Assembly (NCBI GenBank): GCA_016284295.1
Contig: JAEEOP010000001.1
Span: 1-64,000 of the forward strand
Source: Methanomassiliicoccaceae archaeon
Lineage (GTDB): Archaea; Thermoplasmatota; Thermoplasmata; Methanomassiliicoccales; Methanomethylophilaceae
Direction of reading: 5' to 3'
Length of the DNA: 64,000 nucleotides
Shown: positions 37,928 to 46,626 of the stretch, one piece after another
How the letters are laid out: each line of letters starts with the position of its first letter
Numbering within the stretch: the stretch's first letter is position 1
Translations under genes and position numbers: made by a program
The notes under the pieces: model-generated
The model's database searches: none
Told to the model about the DNA's origin: nothing
What the model saw: the letters and a program-made list of their open reading frames with translations, nothing else

Positions 37928-38825
37928 GTGCGGCACCTACCATCGATCCGATAGAATCGTATCCGTACTCCTCCATGAAGGAGGACAGTCCTTCGTTGAT
38001 CTGCGCGAAGACCTCTATGCCCTTCGTTCCAACTGCACTGCCGACCTGGAACGCGGATGCGCCTGCCATGATGTACTCGGCGGCGTCCCTCCAGTCGGAT
38101 ATCCCTCCCACTCCGACGAGCGGTATGTCCAATGCGGACCTCAGATCGTATATCGCCCTGACCCCCACGGGCTTGACGGCCTCTCCGGAGAGACCGCAGA
38201 ACTTGTTGCTCATGATGGGCCTGGCGAACTCCGGGGATATGACCATGGCCTTCAATGTGTTGATCGCCACTATCGCATCCCCTCCGGCATCCTGCACGGC
38301 CTGACCGATCTTGGTGAGGATGTGCGTGTTAGGCGTGAGCTTTGCCCATACCGGTATCGAGACAGATGACTTCACTACGGATACGATGGCTCCGACCATC
38401 TCCGGATCCGTTCCGACCTCCATCCCGTATCCCTTCGCATGGGGACAGGACAGGTTGAGCTCCACGGCGCATGCCCCGTAATCTTCCATCTTCGCAGCAA
38501 GCTGCGAGAAGTCCTCCGGACCTGCTCCATATATGGAACCGATGACCTTTCCCTTGGGGACGGCGACCTCCATCTCCTCCTTGAACTGCTCTATGCCGGG
38601 GTTCGGAAGGCCCATGGCGTTGACATAGCCTCCCCTGACCTCCATGAAGCAAGGGTTGTCATGTCCTGGGTTGGGCGCAAGGCCGATGGATTTCGTCACC
38701 ACCGCTCCCGCTCCGGATTCGAGCACGCGGACCAGGGACTTCCCGGTCTCGTCCATTATGCCTGAGGCTATCATGCCTGGTCTCTCCAGTATGACGCTCC
38801 CGACCTGGGTCTTCAAGGATACCAT
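37920..38825 (-). CDS. pyrD: Dihydroorotate dehydrogenase, class 1B catalytic subunit
   Basis: The 301-residue TIM-barrel flavoprotein carries the class 1B catalytic Cys in ELNLSCPH, the KLTPN strand, the NTLKAM loop, and the FMN phosphate site (GVGGISDWRDAAEYIMAGA). It oxidises dihydroorotate to orotate, the fourth step of UMP synthesis, with PyrK as electron partner encoded immediately downstream. A TATA-like TCTATATGT lies upstream on the minus strand. The gene is divergent from the cysteine desulfurase gene. Confidence 0.93.
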   Translation of the reverse strand: MVSLKTQVGSVILERPGMIASGIMDETGKSLVRVLESGAGAVVTKSIGLAPNPGHDNPCFMEVRGGYVNAMGLPNPGIEQFKEEMEVAVPKGKVIGSIYGAGPEDFSQLAAKMEDYGACAVELNLSCPHAKGYGMEVGTDPEMVGAIVSVVKSSVSIPVWAKLTPNTHILTKIGQAVQDAGGDAIVAINTLKAMVISPEFARPIMSNKFCGLSGEAVKPVGVRAIYDLRSALDIPLVGVGGISDWRDAAEYIMAGASAFQVGSAVGTKGIEVFAQINEGLSSFMEEYGYDSIGSMVGAAHE

Positions 38826-38916
38826 GATTGACCGATACCGTACTCACATATAGATTAACCCCTGGACGCGGGCGCCCATGCCAACGCTTATCTATGCAAC
38901 CTCGGATAGAACAGAT

Positions 38917-40122
38917 ATGGATATGGAATCGGTTCGCAAGGACTTCCCGACCGTCAGGAAGGGTCTGGGGATATACCTGGACAGCGCCTGCCAGTCGCTG
39001 AGGCCGGATCAGGTCATCGGTGCCATGACCGAGTACTATGAGGAGTACCCGGCATGCGGAGGCCGCAGCGTTCATTCCATGGCCACGAAGGTATCGCTGG
39101 CGATCGATGACACGAGGGAGACTCTGGCCTCGTTCTTCGGCACCGACGATCCCGATTGCTACATATTCACCAAGAACAGCACCGAGGGACTGAATACGGC
39201 CGCCTACGGACTCGGTCTGAAGAAGGGCGATGTCGTCGTCACGACCGATGCGGAGCACAACTCGAACCATGTCCCTTGGCTCCGCCTCAGGGATTCCGTA
39301 GGCATCGAACGCAGGTTCTCCAGATCGGGACCTACCGGCGAGTTCGACATGGAATCGTTCAAGTCATGCATGGACAGGAAGGTCAAGGTCGTGTCCGTGC
39401 AGCATTCCAACAACGTCACCGGATGCTCCGTGCCTGTCAAGGCGGTCACCGAGGTGGCCCACGACTATGGTGCGACCGTGATCATCGACGGTGCACAGGC
39501 GGCGCCGCACATGCCCGTGGACCTGAAGAGGATCGATGCAGACATCTACTGCTGCTCAATCCACAAGATGCTCGGACCCACCGGCATGGGGATCATGTAC
39601 GGCAAGAGGGAGGTCCTCGAGAGGATGCAGCCGCTAATGGTCGGCGGAGGCACGGTAGGGCTTGCAACCTATGACGACGTGTCCCTGGCCCCGATACCCG
39701 ACAGGTTCGAGGCAGGGCTCCTGAACTACGCCGGCATAGTCGGCACCAAGGCGGCGATAGACTACCTGTCCAAGGTGGGAATGGAGAACGTCGAGAAATG
39801 GGACACAGAGCTGATGAAGAGGGCCGTCGGGAACCTGGAGGACATCAGGAACCTCCATCTTGTGGGTCCCGAACAGCCCGGCAAGAGATGCGGGGTGCTC
39901 TCGTTCAACATAGACGGTCTCGCTTCCCACGACATCGCCATGATGCTGGACAGCATGGCCAAGGTAATGATCCGCTCCGGCATGCACTGCGCACATCCGT
40001 TCTACGTCTCCAGAGCCATAGATGGAAGCGCCAGGGCGTCCACGTACCTGTACAATAGCCGTGAGGAGATCGACATCTTCACGGACACCGTTCGCAAGAT
40101 CGCTGAGACCTTTGGCGAATGA
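38917..40122 (+). CDS. Cysteine desulfurase, SufS/class V aminotransferase type
   Basis: The protein has the SufS plan: an aromatic-poor N-terminal arm ending in YLDSACQSL, the PLP-Lys in CCSIHKMLGPTG, the cofactor Asp in VIIDGAQAAPH, and the active-site Cys loop RSGMHCAHP. It takes sulfur from cysteine for Fe-S clusters or other thio-cofactors. I choose ATG 38917 because a TATA-like CTTATCTAT lies about 27 bases upstream; a longer frame from 38878 would overlap that promoter. No suf or isc genes are adjacent. Its 3' end overlaps the convergent small gene at 40079 by 44 bases. Confidence 0.86.
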   Translation: MDMESVRKDFPTVRKGLGIYLDSACQSLRPDQVIGAMTEYYEEYPACGGRSVHSMATKVSLAIDDTRETLASFFGTDDPDCYIFTKNSTEGLNTAAYGLGLKKGDVVVTTDAEHNSNHVPWLRLRDSVGIERRFSRSGPTGEFDMESFKSCMDRKVKVVSVQHSNNVTGCSVPVKAVTEVAHDYGATVIIDGAQAAPHMPVDLKRIDADIYCCSIHKMLGPTGMGIMYGKREVLERMQPLMVGGGTVGLATYDDVSLAPIPDRFEAGLLNYAGIVGTKAAIDYLSKVGMENVEKWDTELMKRAVGNLEDIRNLHLVGPEQPGKRCGVLSFNIDGLASHDIAMMLDSMAKVMIRSGMHCAHPFYVSRAIDGSARASTYLYNSREEIDIFTDTVRKIAETFGE

Positions 40123-40447
40123 CCGTCTTGGTCTCGTTCCAATCCAGCTCCAGATCCTGATCGAACGTCGTCACCGCGATCGACACCTTGTTCTCCCCGT
40201 GGAGCTCCACGAAGTTGTCGTGGACCCTGATGCCGTACCCCTTCGGGAGTATCCGGACACCGTCCAGTATTATCTCGTCCACGTCCGATGACATGAACGC
40301 GTCCAACATGCGGGCAATGCGCCCGACAGTGGCGTCGTCCATGTCGGAGACGTCCTGGTCGTTCATCCCTCCTATCGCGGCGCATGCAGCGACCAGTATG
40401 ACCGCTCCGCATATGCAGACGACCACCCTGGAGACGGTGAACTCCAT
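40079..40447 (-). CDS. Hypothetical protein of the pilin-like operon (122 aa)
   Basis: It has a single N-terminal hydrophobic segment (about residues 5-27, VSRVVVCICGAVILVAACAAI) followed by a soluble domain. The start at 40447 has AAGGAG five bases upstream; an ATG one codon earlier overlaps the upstream stop (ATGA). It follows two pilin-like genes without gaps, so it probably belongs to the same surface structure. I recognise no family. The C-terminal 44 bases overlap the oppositely oriented cysteine desulfurase gene. Confidence 0.6.
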   Translation of the reverse strand: MEFTVSRVVVCICGAVILVAACAAIGGMNDQDVSDMDDATVGRIARMLDAFMSSDVDEIILDGVRILPKGYGIRVHDNFVELHGENKVSIAVTTFDQDLELDWNETKTVIRQRSQRSCERCP

Positions 40448-40860
40448 CATATCTCCTTCACCGTCACCGATTCCCCTCCGGGATCGTTCCCCAACTCAAG
40501 GAGCACCGGCCCGCTGAGGACCAGCTCGTTCCCGGATACCGGATAGGCGAGGATCAGTCTGACCATCCGCCGGTCGCCGTCGAACACCCTCAGCCCCGTG
40601 GGATCGTCTCCCCCGAGGACCAGACGGCATCCGTCCGGGACGGTGATGTCCGCATGCGTACTGTAGCCTATGCCACGGCTGCTGACCTCCGATATCCTTT
40701 CAGCGAGGTCCTCCGCAACGGCCATGGCCTCCGTCTCGGAGACATCCCTGCGGATCTCGTCAGCGGCGGAGATCATGGGCGGGACCATCAGGGCGATGAT
40801 CAGGAAGGACACCGTCAGCTTGACCGGAAGACCGATGACCCCCTTGCGGGAGCGGATCAT
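40447..40860 (-). CDS. Type IV pilin-like protein (137 aa)
   Basis: From the ATG at 40860 the protein begins MIRSRKGVIGLPVKLTVSFL: a short basic leader, a Gly after Lys, and then a hydrophobic helix, the layout of a class III (prepilin peptidase) signal. The remaining 100 residues form a small beta-rich domain. The start overlaps the stop of the upstream pilin-like gene (ATGA), and its own stop overlaps the next gene. Assembly into an archaeal pilus or adhesion filament is inferred from the signal alone; no pilus ATPase or prepilin peptidase is nearby. Confidence 0.62.
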   Translation of the reverse strand: MIRSRKGVIGLPVKLTVSFLIIALMVPPMISAADEIRRDVSETEAMAVAEDLAERISEVSSRGIGYSTHADITVPDGCRLVLGGDDPTGLRVFDGDRRMVRLILAYPVSGNELVLSGPVLLELGNDPGGESVTVKEI

Positions 40861-41285
40861 CTGATCAGACCCTCGACGTACTCCGTGCACTCGGTGTAAC
40901 CCGTGAGGTAGGCCGAGAGGACGAGCTTGATGGATCCCTTCGGATAGTCGCCGAGCGTCCAGCCTTGAAGGGTGGCCTTGCCGTCCTTGTCCGTTGTGGC
41001 GAAATCCTGGCCATCCGGAGGGGACACCTGCTTGTTGGTTATCATCACGCTGACCCCTTCCAACGGCTCGCTCTTCTCGTCCAGGACGCAGACGGTTATG
41101 TCGCCGATCTGACCGCCCTCGATGACCACGACGTTCTCCTCGATCCCGAGGGTCTTAATGTAATGCGGGGAATCGAGGTCCGCCATCCAGCCCATGATCA
41201 CTGCCGTGCCCATGGTCGCCACCATTATGACGATCATGAGCTGCAACGGGAGGCCCTCGATACCTCCCCTTCTGTCCAATACCAT
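40857..41285 (-). CDS. Type IV pilin-like protein with carboxypeptidase-regulatory-like domain (142 aa)
   Basis: The ATG at 41285 gives MVLDRRGGIEGLPLQLMIVI, a class III signal with cleavage expected at RRG/GIEGLP, then one hydrophobic helix. The exposed part contains a beta sandwich resembling carboxypeptidase-regulatory or SpaA-like domains (ITVCVLDEKSEPLEGVSVMI, then a TDKDGKATL turn). A TTG four codons earlier is a weaker start. AGGA precedes the ATG, and a TATA-like TTTATATCA is about 40 bases upstream. First gene of a three-gene coupled operon. Confidence 0.65.
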   Translation of the reverse strand: MVLDRRGGIEGLPLQLMIVIMVATMGTAVIMGWMADLDSPHYIKTLGIEENVVVIEGGQIGDITVCVLDEKSEPLEGVSVMITNKQVSPPDGQDFATTDKDGKATLQGWTLGDYPKGSIKLVLSAYLTGYTECTEYVEGLIR

Positions 41286-41357
41286 ATTCCTGAGCAAAGT
41301 ATCACTCGGAACATGTTTCGTCTGATAATGATATAAATCAGCGGTGCTACGGTAACA

Positions 41358-41903
41358 TTACCTTTCGAGAGGGACCCTGTGGAGCACCGTGTGGATGGCC
41401 CCCTTAGGCGTCAATTCCGATTTCATGACGAGGACCTCGTCGCATAGGAAGCTGGTGAACTCCCTGTCGGCGTTGTCATCTAGAAAACCGTCGACGACAG
41501 CGGGACCCTTGCATCTCCCCACCGTGATATGGCTCTTGAAGGGCTTCTCGTCGAAGGTTATGTTGGCTTCCTTGAGGTTCTGCGCCAGCCTGTCGGATAT
41601 TCCCTTCAGTATGTCCTCCGGACAGGCGCCGACCCATATGATGGAAGGTCTCTTCCTGTTCGGGAAGCACCCTGCTCCCCTGATGCTTATCTCGAAGGGA
41701 TTGACTCCACTAACGGCGTCCTCCAGGCATTTGACGACCTTCTTGGTCTTGCCGTCGTCGATGTCCCCGATGAATCTAAGAGTGATATGCACCTGCGATA
41801 CCGGCGTCGCCCTGACATTGTCGATGCGGTCCACCGATTCCAACAAAGGCTTCAGGACGGAAGGGTCCTTCACCGGGATCGATATGAACATCCTGATCTT
41901 CAT
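41358..41903 (-). CDS. thpR: RNA 2',3'-cyclic phosphodiesterase (ThpR/LigT family)
   Basis: Two HxTx motifs define this 2H phosphoesterase: HITLRF near residue 40 and HITVGR near residue 128. The fold and length (181 residues) match archaeal ThpR, which opens 2',3'-cyclic phosphates on RNA ends. The start at 41903 (MKIRMFISIPV) overlaps the stop of the phosphatase gene upstream (ATGA); an in-frame ATG 14 codons earlier lies inside that gene and is rejected. Confidence 0.88.
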   Translation of the reverse strand: MKIRMFISIPVKDPSVLKPLLESVDRIDNVRATPVSQVHITLRFIGDIDDGKTKKVVKCLEDAVSGVNPFEISIRGAGCFPNRKRPSIIWVGACPEDILKGISDRLAQNLKEANITFDEKPFKSHITVGRCKGPAVVDGFLDDNADREFTSFLCDEVLVMKSELTPKGAIHTVLHRVPLER

Positions 41904-42364
41904 CGCACCAGCCTCTTCTCGATATCTGCCATCAGCCCTTTGCACCCGGCGAAGATGTCCTCGTAAGCCTTGTCGAAATTCAGAGTGAAGTACGGATCCT
42001 CAACGTAGCCTCCGCCGGCGTAGTCCATCAACGGTCTGACGATGCAGTTCCCAGGATTAGGGCACATGTAATAGAGCTCCTCCATGTTCATCTCGTCCAT
42101 CCCAAGGATGTAGTCGAACTCCTCGAAATCGCTCTTCAGGATCTGCCTGCTCTTCTTCCCTGCGCAGGAGATGCCGTGCTTGGCCAGGACCGCCGCTGAC
42201 CTGCGATCCACGGGGTCACCGAGATGGTCCCCGCTGGTCCCTGCGGATTCCACATAGATCTTCCTCTGCAGCCCCTTCTTCTCGACCATGTCTTTGAAGA
42301 CGAATTCGGCGAGCGGGCTGCGGCAGATGTTCCCGTAGCAGACGAAGAGTACGTTGATGGTCAT
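41900..42364 (-). CDS. Low-molecular-weight protein-tyrosine phosphatase family
   Basis: The N terminus NVLFVCYGNICRSPLAE contains the CX5R signature (CYGNICRS) of LMW phosphatases and related arsenate reductases. The general-acid region appears as DYAGGGYVEDPYFT near residue 115. At 154 residues it is full length. Protein-tyrosine phosphatase is the likelier activity, since the DP-Y pair after the glycine run is typical; substrate is unknown. It is the first gene of a pair with thpR. Confidence 0.88.
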   Translation of the reverse strand: MTINVLFVCYGNICRSPLAEFVFKDMVEKKGLQRKIYVESAGTSGDHLGDPVDRRSAAVLAKHGISCAGKKSRQILKSDFEEFDYILGMDEMNMEELYYMCPNPGNCIVRPLMDYAGGGYVEDPYFTLNFDKAYEDIFAGCKGLMADIEKRLVR

Positions 42365-42471
42365 GTTCTCATCCGGTCGTACCCTTTCGGGATAGATAAG
42401 ATTCTCCCAGCATCCTGCCCCGTGGTATCCTTCCAGAAACCCGTCTGGCTTAATAGTATCAATAAGATACT

Positions 42472-42810
42472 ATGAGCATGACCTCAGTAATAGAGAGCAG
42501 GATGACCATTTGCGACAAGTACATCAGAGTGACCGCGGAGAAGAGGGAGGACGGGACCGTAGACATTGCCATCGATTCGGACTGCGACGCCCTCAAAGGG
42601 TTCTCGCAGGAGCTTAAGAACGTGACCATGGAGGACATCACCAATTTCGAGACCAGCAGGATCAACAAGGAAGAGGTCCGCGGGAACATGTCGATGATCT
42701 GCACCGCACCGATACTGGTCTATCAGGCGGCATGGATGGAGTACGGCATGCTGTCCAGGAGGATCTTCCCCAAGATGGGGCCGATAACCATCGATATGGG
42801 GGAGGAATGA
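42472..42810 (+). CDS. Conserved hypothetical protein (112 aa)
   Basis: A small soluble protein with three Cys (near residues 14, 38 and 76). The pattern TICDKYIRVTAEKREDGTVD, then DSDCDAL, then MICTAPILVYQAAWMEYGM suggests a compact metal- or cofactor-binding fold, but I cannot name the family with certainty. A TATA-like CTTAATAGT lies about 26 bases before the ATG, so it is probably leaderless. It is divergent from the phosphatase gene and precedes the 35-residue peptide gene. Confidence 0.7.
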   Translation: MSMTSVIESRMTICDKYIRVTAEKREDGTVDIAIDSDCDALKGFSQELKNVTMEDITNFETSRINKEEVRGNMSMICTAPILVYQAAWMEYGMLSRRIFPKMGPITIDMGEE

Positions 42811-42881
42811 CATCCGACATGCTGGCCCCGGTCCAGATACTCTGGGCCAACGATTTATATTGGGAACACTTTGCAGACAAT

Positions 42882-42989
42882 ATGCAGCAGCCTAAGATGT
42901 CCACCCAGGACAAGATCGTCAACGCACTGCCTTTCGTCGCATTCCTCGTTATCGCGGCTTCAGCAGTCGTTCTCATCCTCACGATGTGA
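42882..42989 (+). CDS. Small single-pass membrane peptide (35 aa)
   Basis: From ATG 42882 the product starts MQQPKMSTQDKIVNALPF and continues with one membrane helix (about residues 15-34, rich in Ala, Val and Ile), ending LILTM and TGA. The TATA box ATTTATATTG lies about 26 bases upstream, which selects this ATG over two in-frame ones farther left that precede the promoter. A T-tract terminator follows. No family recognised. Promoter and terminator tightly framing a 35-codon frame argue that it is real. Confidence 0.6.
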   Translation: MQQPKMSTQDKIVNALPFVAFLVIAASAVVLILTM

Positions 42990-42995
42990 GATCCA

Positions 42996-43021
42996 AGGGG
43001 TATCTAATCCCAACATTTTTT
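42996..43021 (+). terminator. Terminator of the 35-residue peptide gene
   Basis: A short GGGG/CCC stem followed by AACATTTTTTT ends near 43021, matching the T-rich terminators used by archaea. Confidence 0.5.
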
Positions 43022-43115
43022 TCATCTTCCAGGCTTGCCTATGGAATTCTCGACACGCATCCGAACATGATGATGCATGCACACAAGACCAATGTGAATG
43101 ATAAGAATAGATGAT

Positions 43116-43133
43116 GATGGGCCGAAGCCCATC
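43116..43133 (-). terminator. Hairpin after the Sel1-repeat gene
   Basis: GATGGGC and GCCCATC pair around CGAA, 11 bases past the Sel1 gene stop on the minus strand. Confidence 0.6.
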
Positions 43134-43143
43134 GGTTGTAGTT

Positions 43144-44952
43144 TTACTGTCCGGAACTCCTCATCTGCATGAGGGCCCTCTTGGATGCGAGGTTTCCGCC
43201 GGCGGCTCCCTTGTTGAACCACTTCTTGGCCTCGACCGGATCCTTCTCGGTTCCGACTCCGTCGAGGTAGCAGCGTCCGACGATGAACATCGCATCGGGG
43301 TCGCCGTTCTTGGCGGAGTTCAGGTAGGACTGGAAGGGTGATTCGTCGCCCTTCAGCTCGACCTTCTTTCCGGTGGCTCCCTCGACGATCTGCCTCGAGA
43401 CGACATGCCCCTGCTCGGCGGCGCGGGTGTACCACATGAGGGCCTTCTTGTCATCGGCCCTGGTCCCGATTCCGTTAGCGTAGCAGTATCCGGTGTAGTA
43501 CTGGCAAAGCACGTTTCCATTCTCGGCCCCCTTGGAGAACCATTCCATGGCGAGCTTGTCGTTCTTCTCGACGCCGACTCCCTCGAAGTACGCGTATGCG
43601 ACATGGTACTGCGACTTTCCGAATCCGTTCTCGGCGAGCTTCAGGTGTAGGTCGAAGGCCTTCTGGGAGTCCTTCGAGGTTCCCCTTCCCTTGGAGTACG
43701 CCTCGGCGACGGAGAACATCGCCTTCATGAAGTTGTCCTCAGCGGCGCGGTTGAGCCAATCGAATGAGAGCTCGTTGTTCTTCTCCACACCCTTTCCGAG
43801 TGCGTATGCGGTACCGATGTTGTAGCATGCGATGGTGTTGCCGTGGGCCGCGGACATGAAATAGTAGCCGAGAGCGGCCTTGTTGTCCTTCTTGAATCCC
43901 ACGCCCTCGGACAGGTTATCACCGGTCATGAGCTGTGCGTATCCGTCACCGAGATCGGCGGCCATCCTGAACCATTCGGCGGATGCCTTGACGTTCTTGG
44001 GGACCTGCTTGCCCTTGGCGTAGAGCTGTCCGAGCATGATCATCGCATCGGTCTGTCCGAATCCTGCGGCAAGCTGGAGGTAGTTGAGACCCTTGTCCCT
44101 GTTCTTGTCCTCCCCAACTCCTCCCAGGTAGCACCTGGCGAGACCGTAGAATCCGTCGCGACATCCCCTGAGGGCGGCCGCGAGGTACCAAGCGTTGGAG
44201 TGGTTGCCATCCTTGTTCACTCCGATACCGTCCATGTAGCACCTTCCAAGGTGGTACATGGCCTCGGGCGAACCGATGCCGACAGCCTCATCATACAGAG
44301 CGAAAGCCTTCTTGTGATCGCGCTCCACACCGAAACCGTATTCGTAGCATTTCGCAAGTGCGATGTACGCCGGTACGAACTTCTTATCCACCAACTCCTG
44401 AAGGAGCCTCGCCCCCTCTGCGCGGTCCCTCTTGACGCCTGTACCGTTCAGGATGCTGACGGCCACCTGGCAATCGCCGTAGAGATCGCCCATGGACCCG
44501 GATTTCCTGTAGCACTCGATCGCCTTCTGGGGATCGAAGTTGGTGCCCACTCCGAGCTCGTAGAGCTTTCCGAGGACGAATGCCGCGTCGGCGTCATCCT
44601 CGGCCCTCTTGGAAAAGTATTCGAAAACCGCTCCGTCCTCGGGCGTGTCGTGCGTTTTGTAGTAGTTGAGCAGCGCCAGATATGCGTCCAGATTGCCTTT
44701 GAATGTAGCACGGAAGAACCACATGGCTGCCTCGTCCTCGTCCTGAGGTACCGAGATGCCGTTGGCATAGCACGTGCCCACGACGGTGGCAGCAAGGGTG
44801 TGCCCCTTCTTTGCCGCCTTCGTGTACCAATCGAAAGCAACGGATTCATTCTGCTCCGCACCCTCTCCGAGTGCGAACATCTGCCCAAGCTTGAAGCAGG
44901 ACTGCACGTCCCCCGCCTCAGCCATAGAAGTCAATTGCTCTAAGGATTGCAT
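43144..44952 (-). CDS. Sel1-like repeat (tetratricopeptide-type) protein, 602 aa
   Basis: Almost the whole chain consists of about 16 Sel1 repeats of 36 residues, with the pattern A-LG-Y--G-GV--D---A--WY-KAAE-G (for example YTGYCYANGIGTRADDKKAL). There is no signal peptide or membrane segment, so it is probably cytoplasmic and forms an alpha-solenoid scaffold. A TATA box TTTTATAAT lies about 27 bases before the ATG and the transcript is likely leaderless. Partners are unknown; the gene stands alone. Confidence 0.88.
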   Translation of the reverse strand: MQSLEQLTSMAEAGDVQSCFKLGQMFALGEGAEQNESVAFDWYTKAAKKGHTLAATVVGTCYANGISVPQDEDEAAMWFFRATFKGNLDAYLALLNYYKTHDTPEDGAVFEYFSKRAEDDADAAFVLGKLYELGVGTNFDPQKAIECYRKSGSMGDLYGDCQVAVSILNGTGVKRDRAEGARLLQELVDKKFVPAYIALAKCYEYGFGVERDHKKAFALYDEAVGIGSPEAMYHLGRCYMDGIGVNKDGNHSNAWYLAAALRGCRDGFYGLARCYLGGVGEDKNRDKGLNYLQLAAGFGQTDAMIMLGQLYAKGKQVPKNVKASAEWFRMAADLGDGYAQLMTGDNLSEGVGFKKDNKAALGYYFMSAAHGNTIACYNIGTAYALGKGVEKNNELSFDWLNRAAEDNFMKAMFSVAEAYSKGRGTSKDSQKAFDLHLKLAENGFGKSQYHVAYAYFEGVGVEKNDKLAMEWFSKGAENGNVLCQYYTGYCYANGIGTRADDKKALMWYTRAAEQGHVVSRQIVEGATGKKVELKGDESPFQSYLNSAKNGDPDAMFIVGRCYLDGVGTEKDPVEAKKWFNKGAAGGNLASKRALMQMRSSGQ

Positions 44953-45067
44953 TGGGAACCGTGTACTACGGATTCATTATAAAACATATCGTCAGGTCTG
45001 TCGAAGTTTTCACAGGCGTTCGTTCCGGTGCCCGTAGAATGGGTGCTCCCGATGTTTTTAAAAGACG

Positions 45068-45349
45068 TCAGGATGCCGCCCTCTCCCTGTCAAGCCTGCC
45101 GTTCCTGACGTAGATCAGCAGTCCGGTGGACACCAGTGCCAGATCGAGGATGTAGAACGCCACGACATAGCTGAGGTCGTCGTTCACGACCTTGTTCGCG
45201 AGACCGAACAGATAGCCTATCAGGACGATGGACATGAAGACCACGCTGGTCCCCACGTTGGTGCGGGCCCTGTACGCCTTCAGCAGATTGAAGGGCCAAG
45301 AGACGGCGAAGCAGACCAGCATCGCGGCCTCGAAGATTCCGTAGATCAT
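45068..45349 (-). CDS. Small three-helix membrane protein, PQ-loop/SemiSWEET-like
   Basis: The 93-residue protein has three predicted membrane helices (about residues 5-22, 35-54 and 60-80) and a WPFNLLKAYRARTNVGTS segment after the first helix, resembling the Pro-containing motif of SemiSWEET/PQ-loop transporters of the same size. SemiSWEETs form sugar-transporting dimers. The match is by size, helix number and one motif, so transport of sugar is uncertain. Confidence 0.5.
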   Translation of the reverse strand: MIYGIFEAAMLVCFAVSWPFNLLKAYRARTNVGTSVVFMSIVLIGYLFGLANKVVNDDLSYVVAFYILDLALVSTGLLIYVRNGRLDRERAAS

Positions 45350-45450
45350 GGACTGCGGGATATGCAGGTCGGATTTACGTCTTTAGAAAGTTAGACCGTC
45401 CCTGACGGCCCGGGTCCCACTTATTATAGGTCTACGGAGATGGACCGTCC

Positions 45451-46626
45451 ATGGATCTCACGAGGGAAGAGGAATCTATCCTGAACGGGGAGCAGGGCGA
45501 AGGCAAACAGAAGGCCATGGAGCTCGTCACAGCTCTCGGGAAGATATACGGCGCGGACAGCCTCATAGACATCACATCGGCACACCTGTCGGGTGCATCG
45601 TACAAGACCATCGGAGACGGCGGCCTGAAGTACCTGGAGGACCTGGTGGGCGGAGGTGCCAGGGTATCCGTACCGTCCACGCTCAACCCCGTGGGCATGG
45701 ACAGGACCAGATGGAGGGAGATGCACATCCCAGAGTCCTTCGCCGAGAAGCAGCTGAGGATCATCGACCTGTACGGGCAGATGGGTATCGATCAGGTGTG
45801 CTCCTGCACACCTTACGTGGGTCCCAACGTGCCGTCCATGGGCGACCATGTCGCCTGGGCGGAGTCGTCCGCATTGAGTTTCGTGAACTCCTATATCGGA
45901 GCGAGGACAAACAGGGAAGGAGGCCCCGGAGCGCTGGCCGCTGCCATTCTGGGCAAGACCGCGAATTACGGCCTCCATCTGGACGAGAAGAGGCGCCCCA
46001 CCGTAGTGATCGATGCAGACATCGACGGAAGCGTATTCTCATATTCGTTGCTGGGACAGGCCGTGGGAATGGCCATAGGCAACGGCGTCCCGTACTTCAG
46101 GAACATATCCCCGGAGGTCGAGGAGGCCAAGGCCCTGTCCGCGGCAATGGCCGCATCGGGATCCATAGCATTGTACCATGTCGAGGGCGTGACGCCCGAG
46201 GCCGGCAACTTCGACGTATCGGAACTGGAGGTCATCCACATCGGCAAGAAGGAGCTGGAGAACGCCTATGCCAAACTTAACAAGACCGATGATGTCCAGC
46301 TCATCGCCATAGGATGCCCGCATCTGACCGAGAAGGAGATGCACCAGATCGCCGCGTTCCTCAAGGACAAGGAGAAGCGCAACAAGGACATCGAGGTGTG
46401 GTTCTGCACCTCTACCGCGATAAGAGAGAAGTGCGCCGAGGACGTGAAGATCATGGAGAGGTTCGGCCCCGTGCTGGCCGACACATGCATGGTCGTGGCC
46501 CCCATCGAGGGAGTGTTCGAGAGGACGGCCACCAACTCCGCCAAGGCGGGGAACTACCTTCCCACGCTGTGCTCGCAGAAGGCCATGTGCAGGGACATAA
46601 CCGCACTCATGGAGCTGGTATTATGA
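45451..46626 (+). CDS. Phosphomevalonate dehydratase large subunit (aconitase X catalytic)
   Basis: The protein begins MDLTREEESILNGEQGE, the standard start of aconitase X large subunits, and has the Cys pairs for the Fe-S cluster (SCTPY near residue 114, FCTSTAIREKCAED near 314) and the substrate segment SYIGARTNREGGPGALAA. In archaea this enzyme dehydrates (R)-5-phosphomevalonate to trans-anhydromevalonate 5-phosphate in the modified mevalonate pathway to isoprenoid lipids. The small subunit follows with an ATGA overlap. A TATA-like CTTATTATAG lies about 27 bases upstream of the ATG. Confidence 0.88.
   Translation: MDLTREEESILNGEQGEGKQKAMELVTALGKIYGADSLIDITSAHLSGASYKTIGDGGLKYLEDLVGGGARVSVPSTLNPVGMDRTRWREMHIPESFAEKQLRIIDLYGQMGIDQVCSCTPYVGPNVPSMGDHVAWAESSALSFVNSYIGARTNREGGPGALAAAILGKTANYGLHLDEKRRPTVVIDADIDGSVFSYSLLGQAVGMAIGNGVPYFRNISPEVEEAKALSAAMAASGSIALYHVEGVTPEAGNFDVSELEVIHIGKKELENAYAKLNKTDDVQLIAIGCPHLTEKEMHQIAAFLKDKEKRNKDIEVWFCTSTAIREKCAEDVKIMERFGPVLADTCMVVAPIEGVFERTATNSAKAGNYLPTLCSQKAMCRDITALMELVL

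Noticed and set aside
45421-45450. TAG read-through extension of the phosphomevalonate dehydratase large subunit
   Set aside because: The TAG is part of the TATA box CTTATTATAG, and the protein starts exactly as the family does at 45451.
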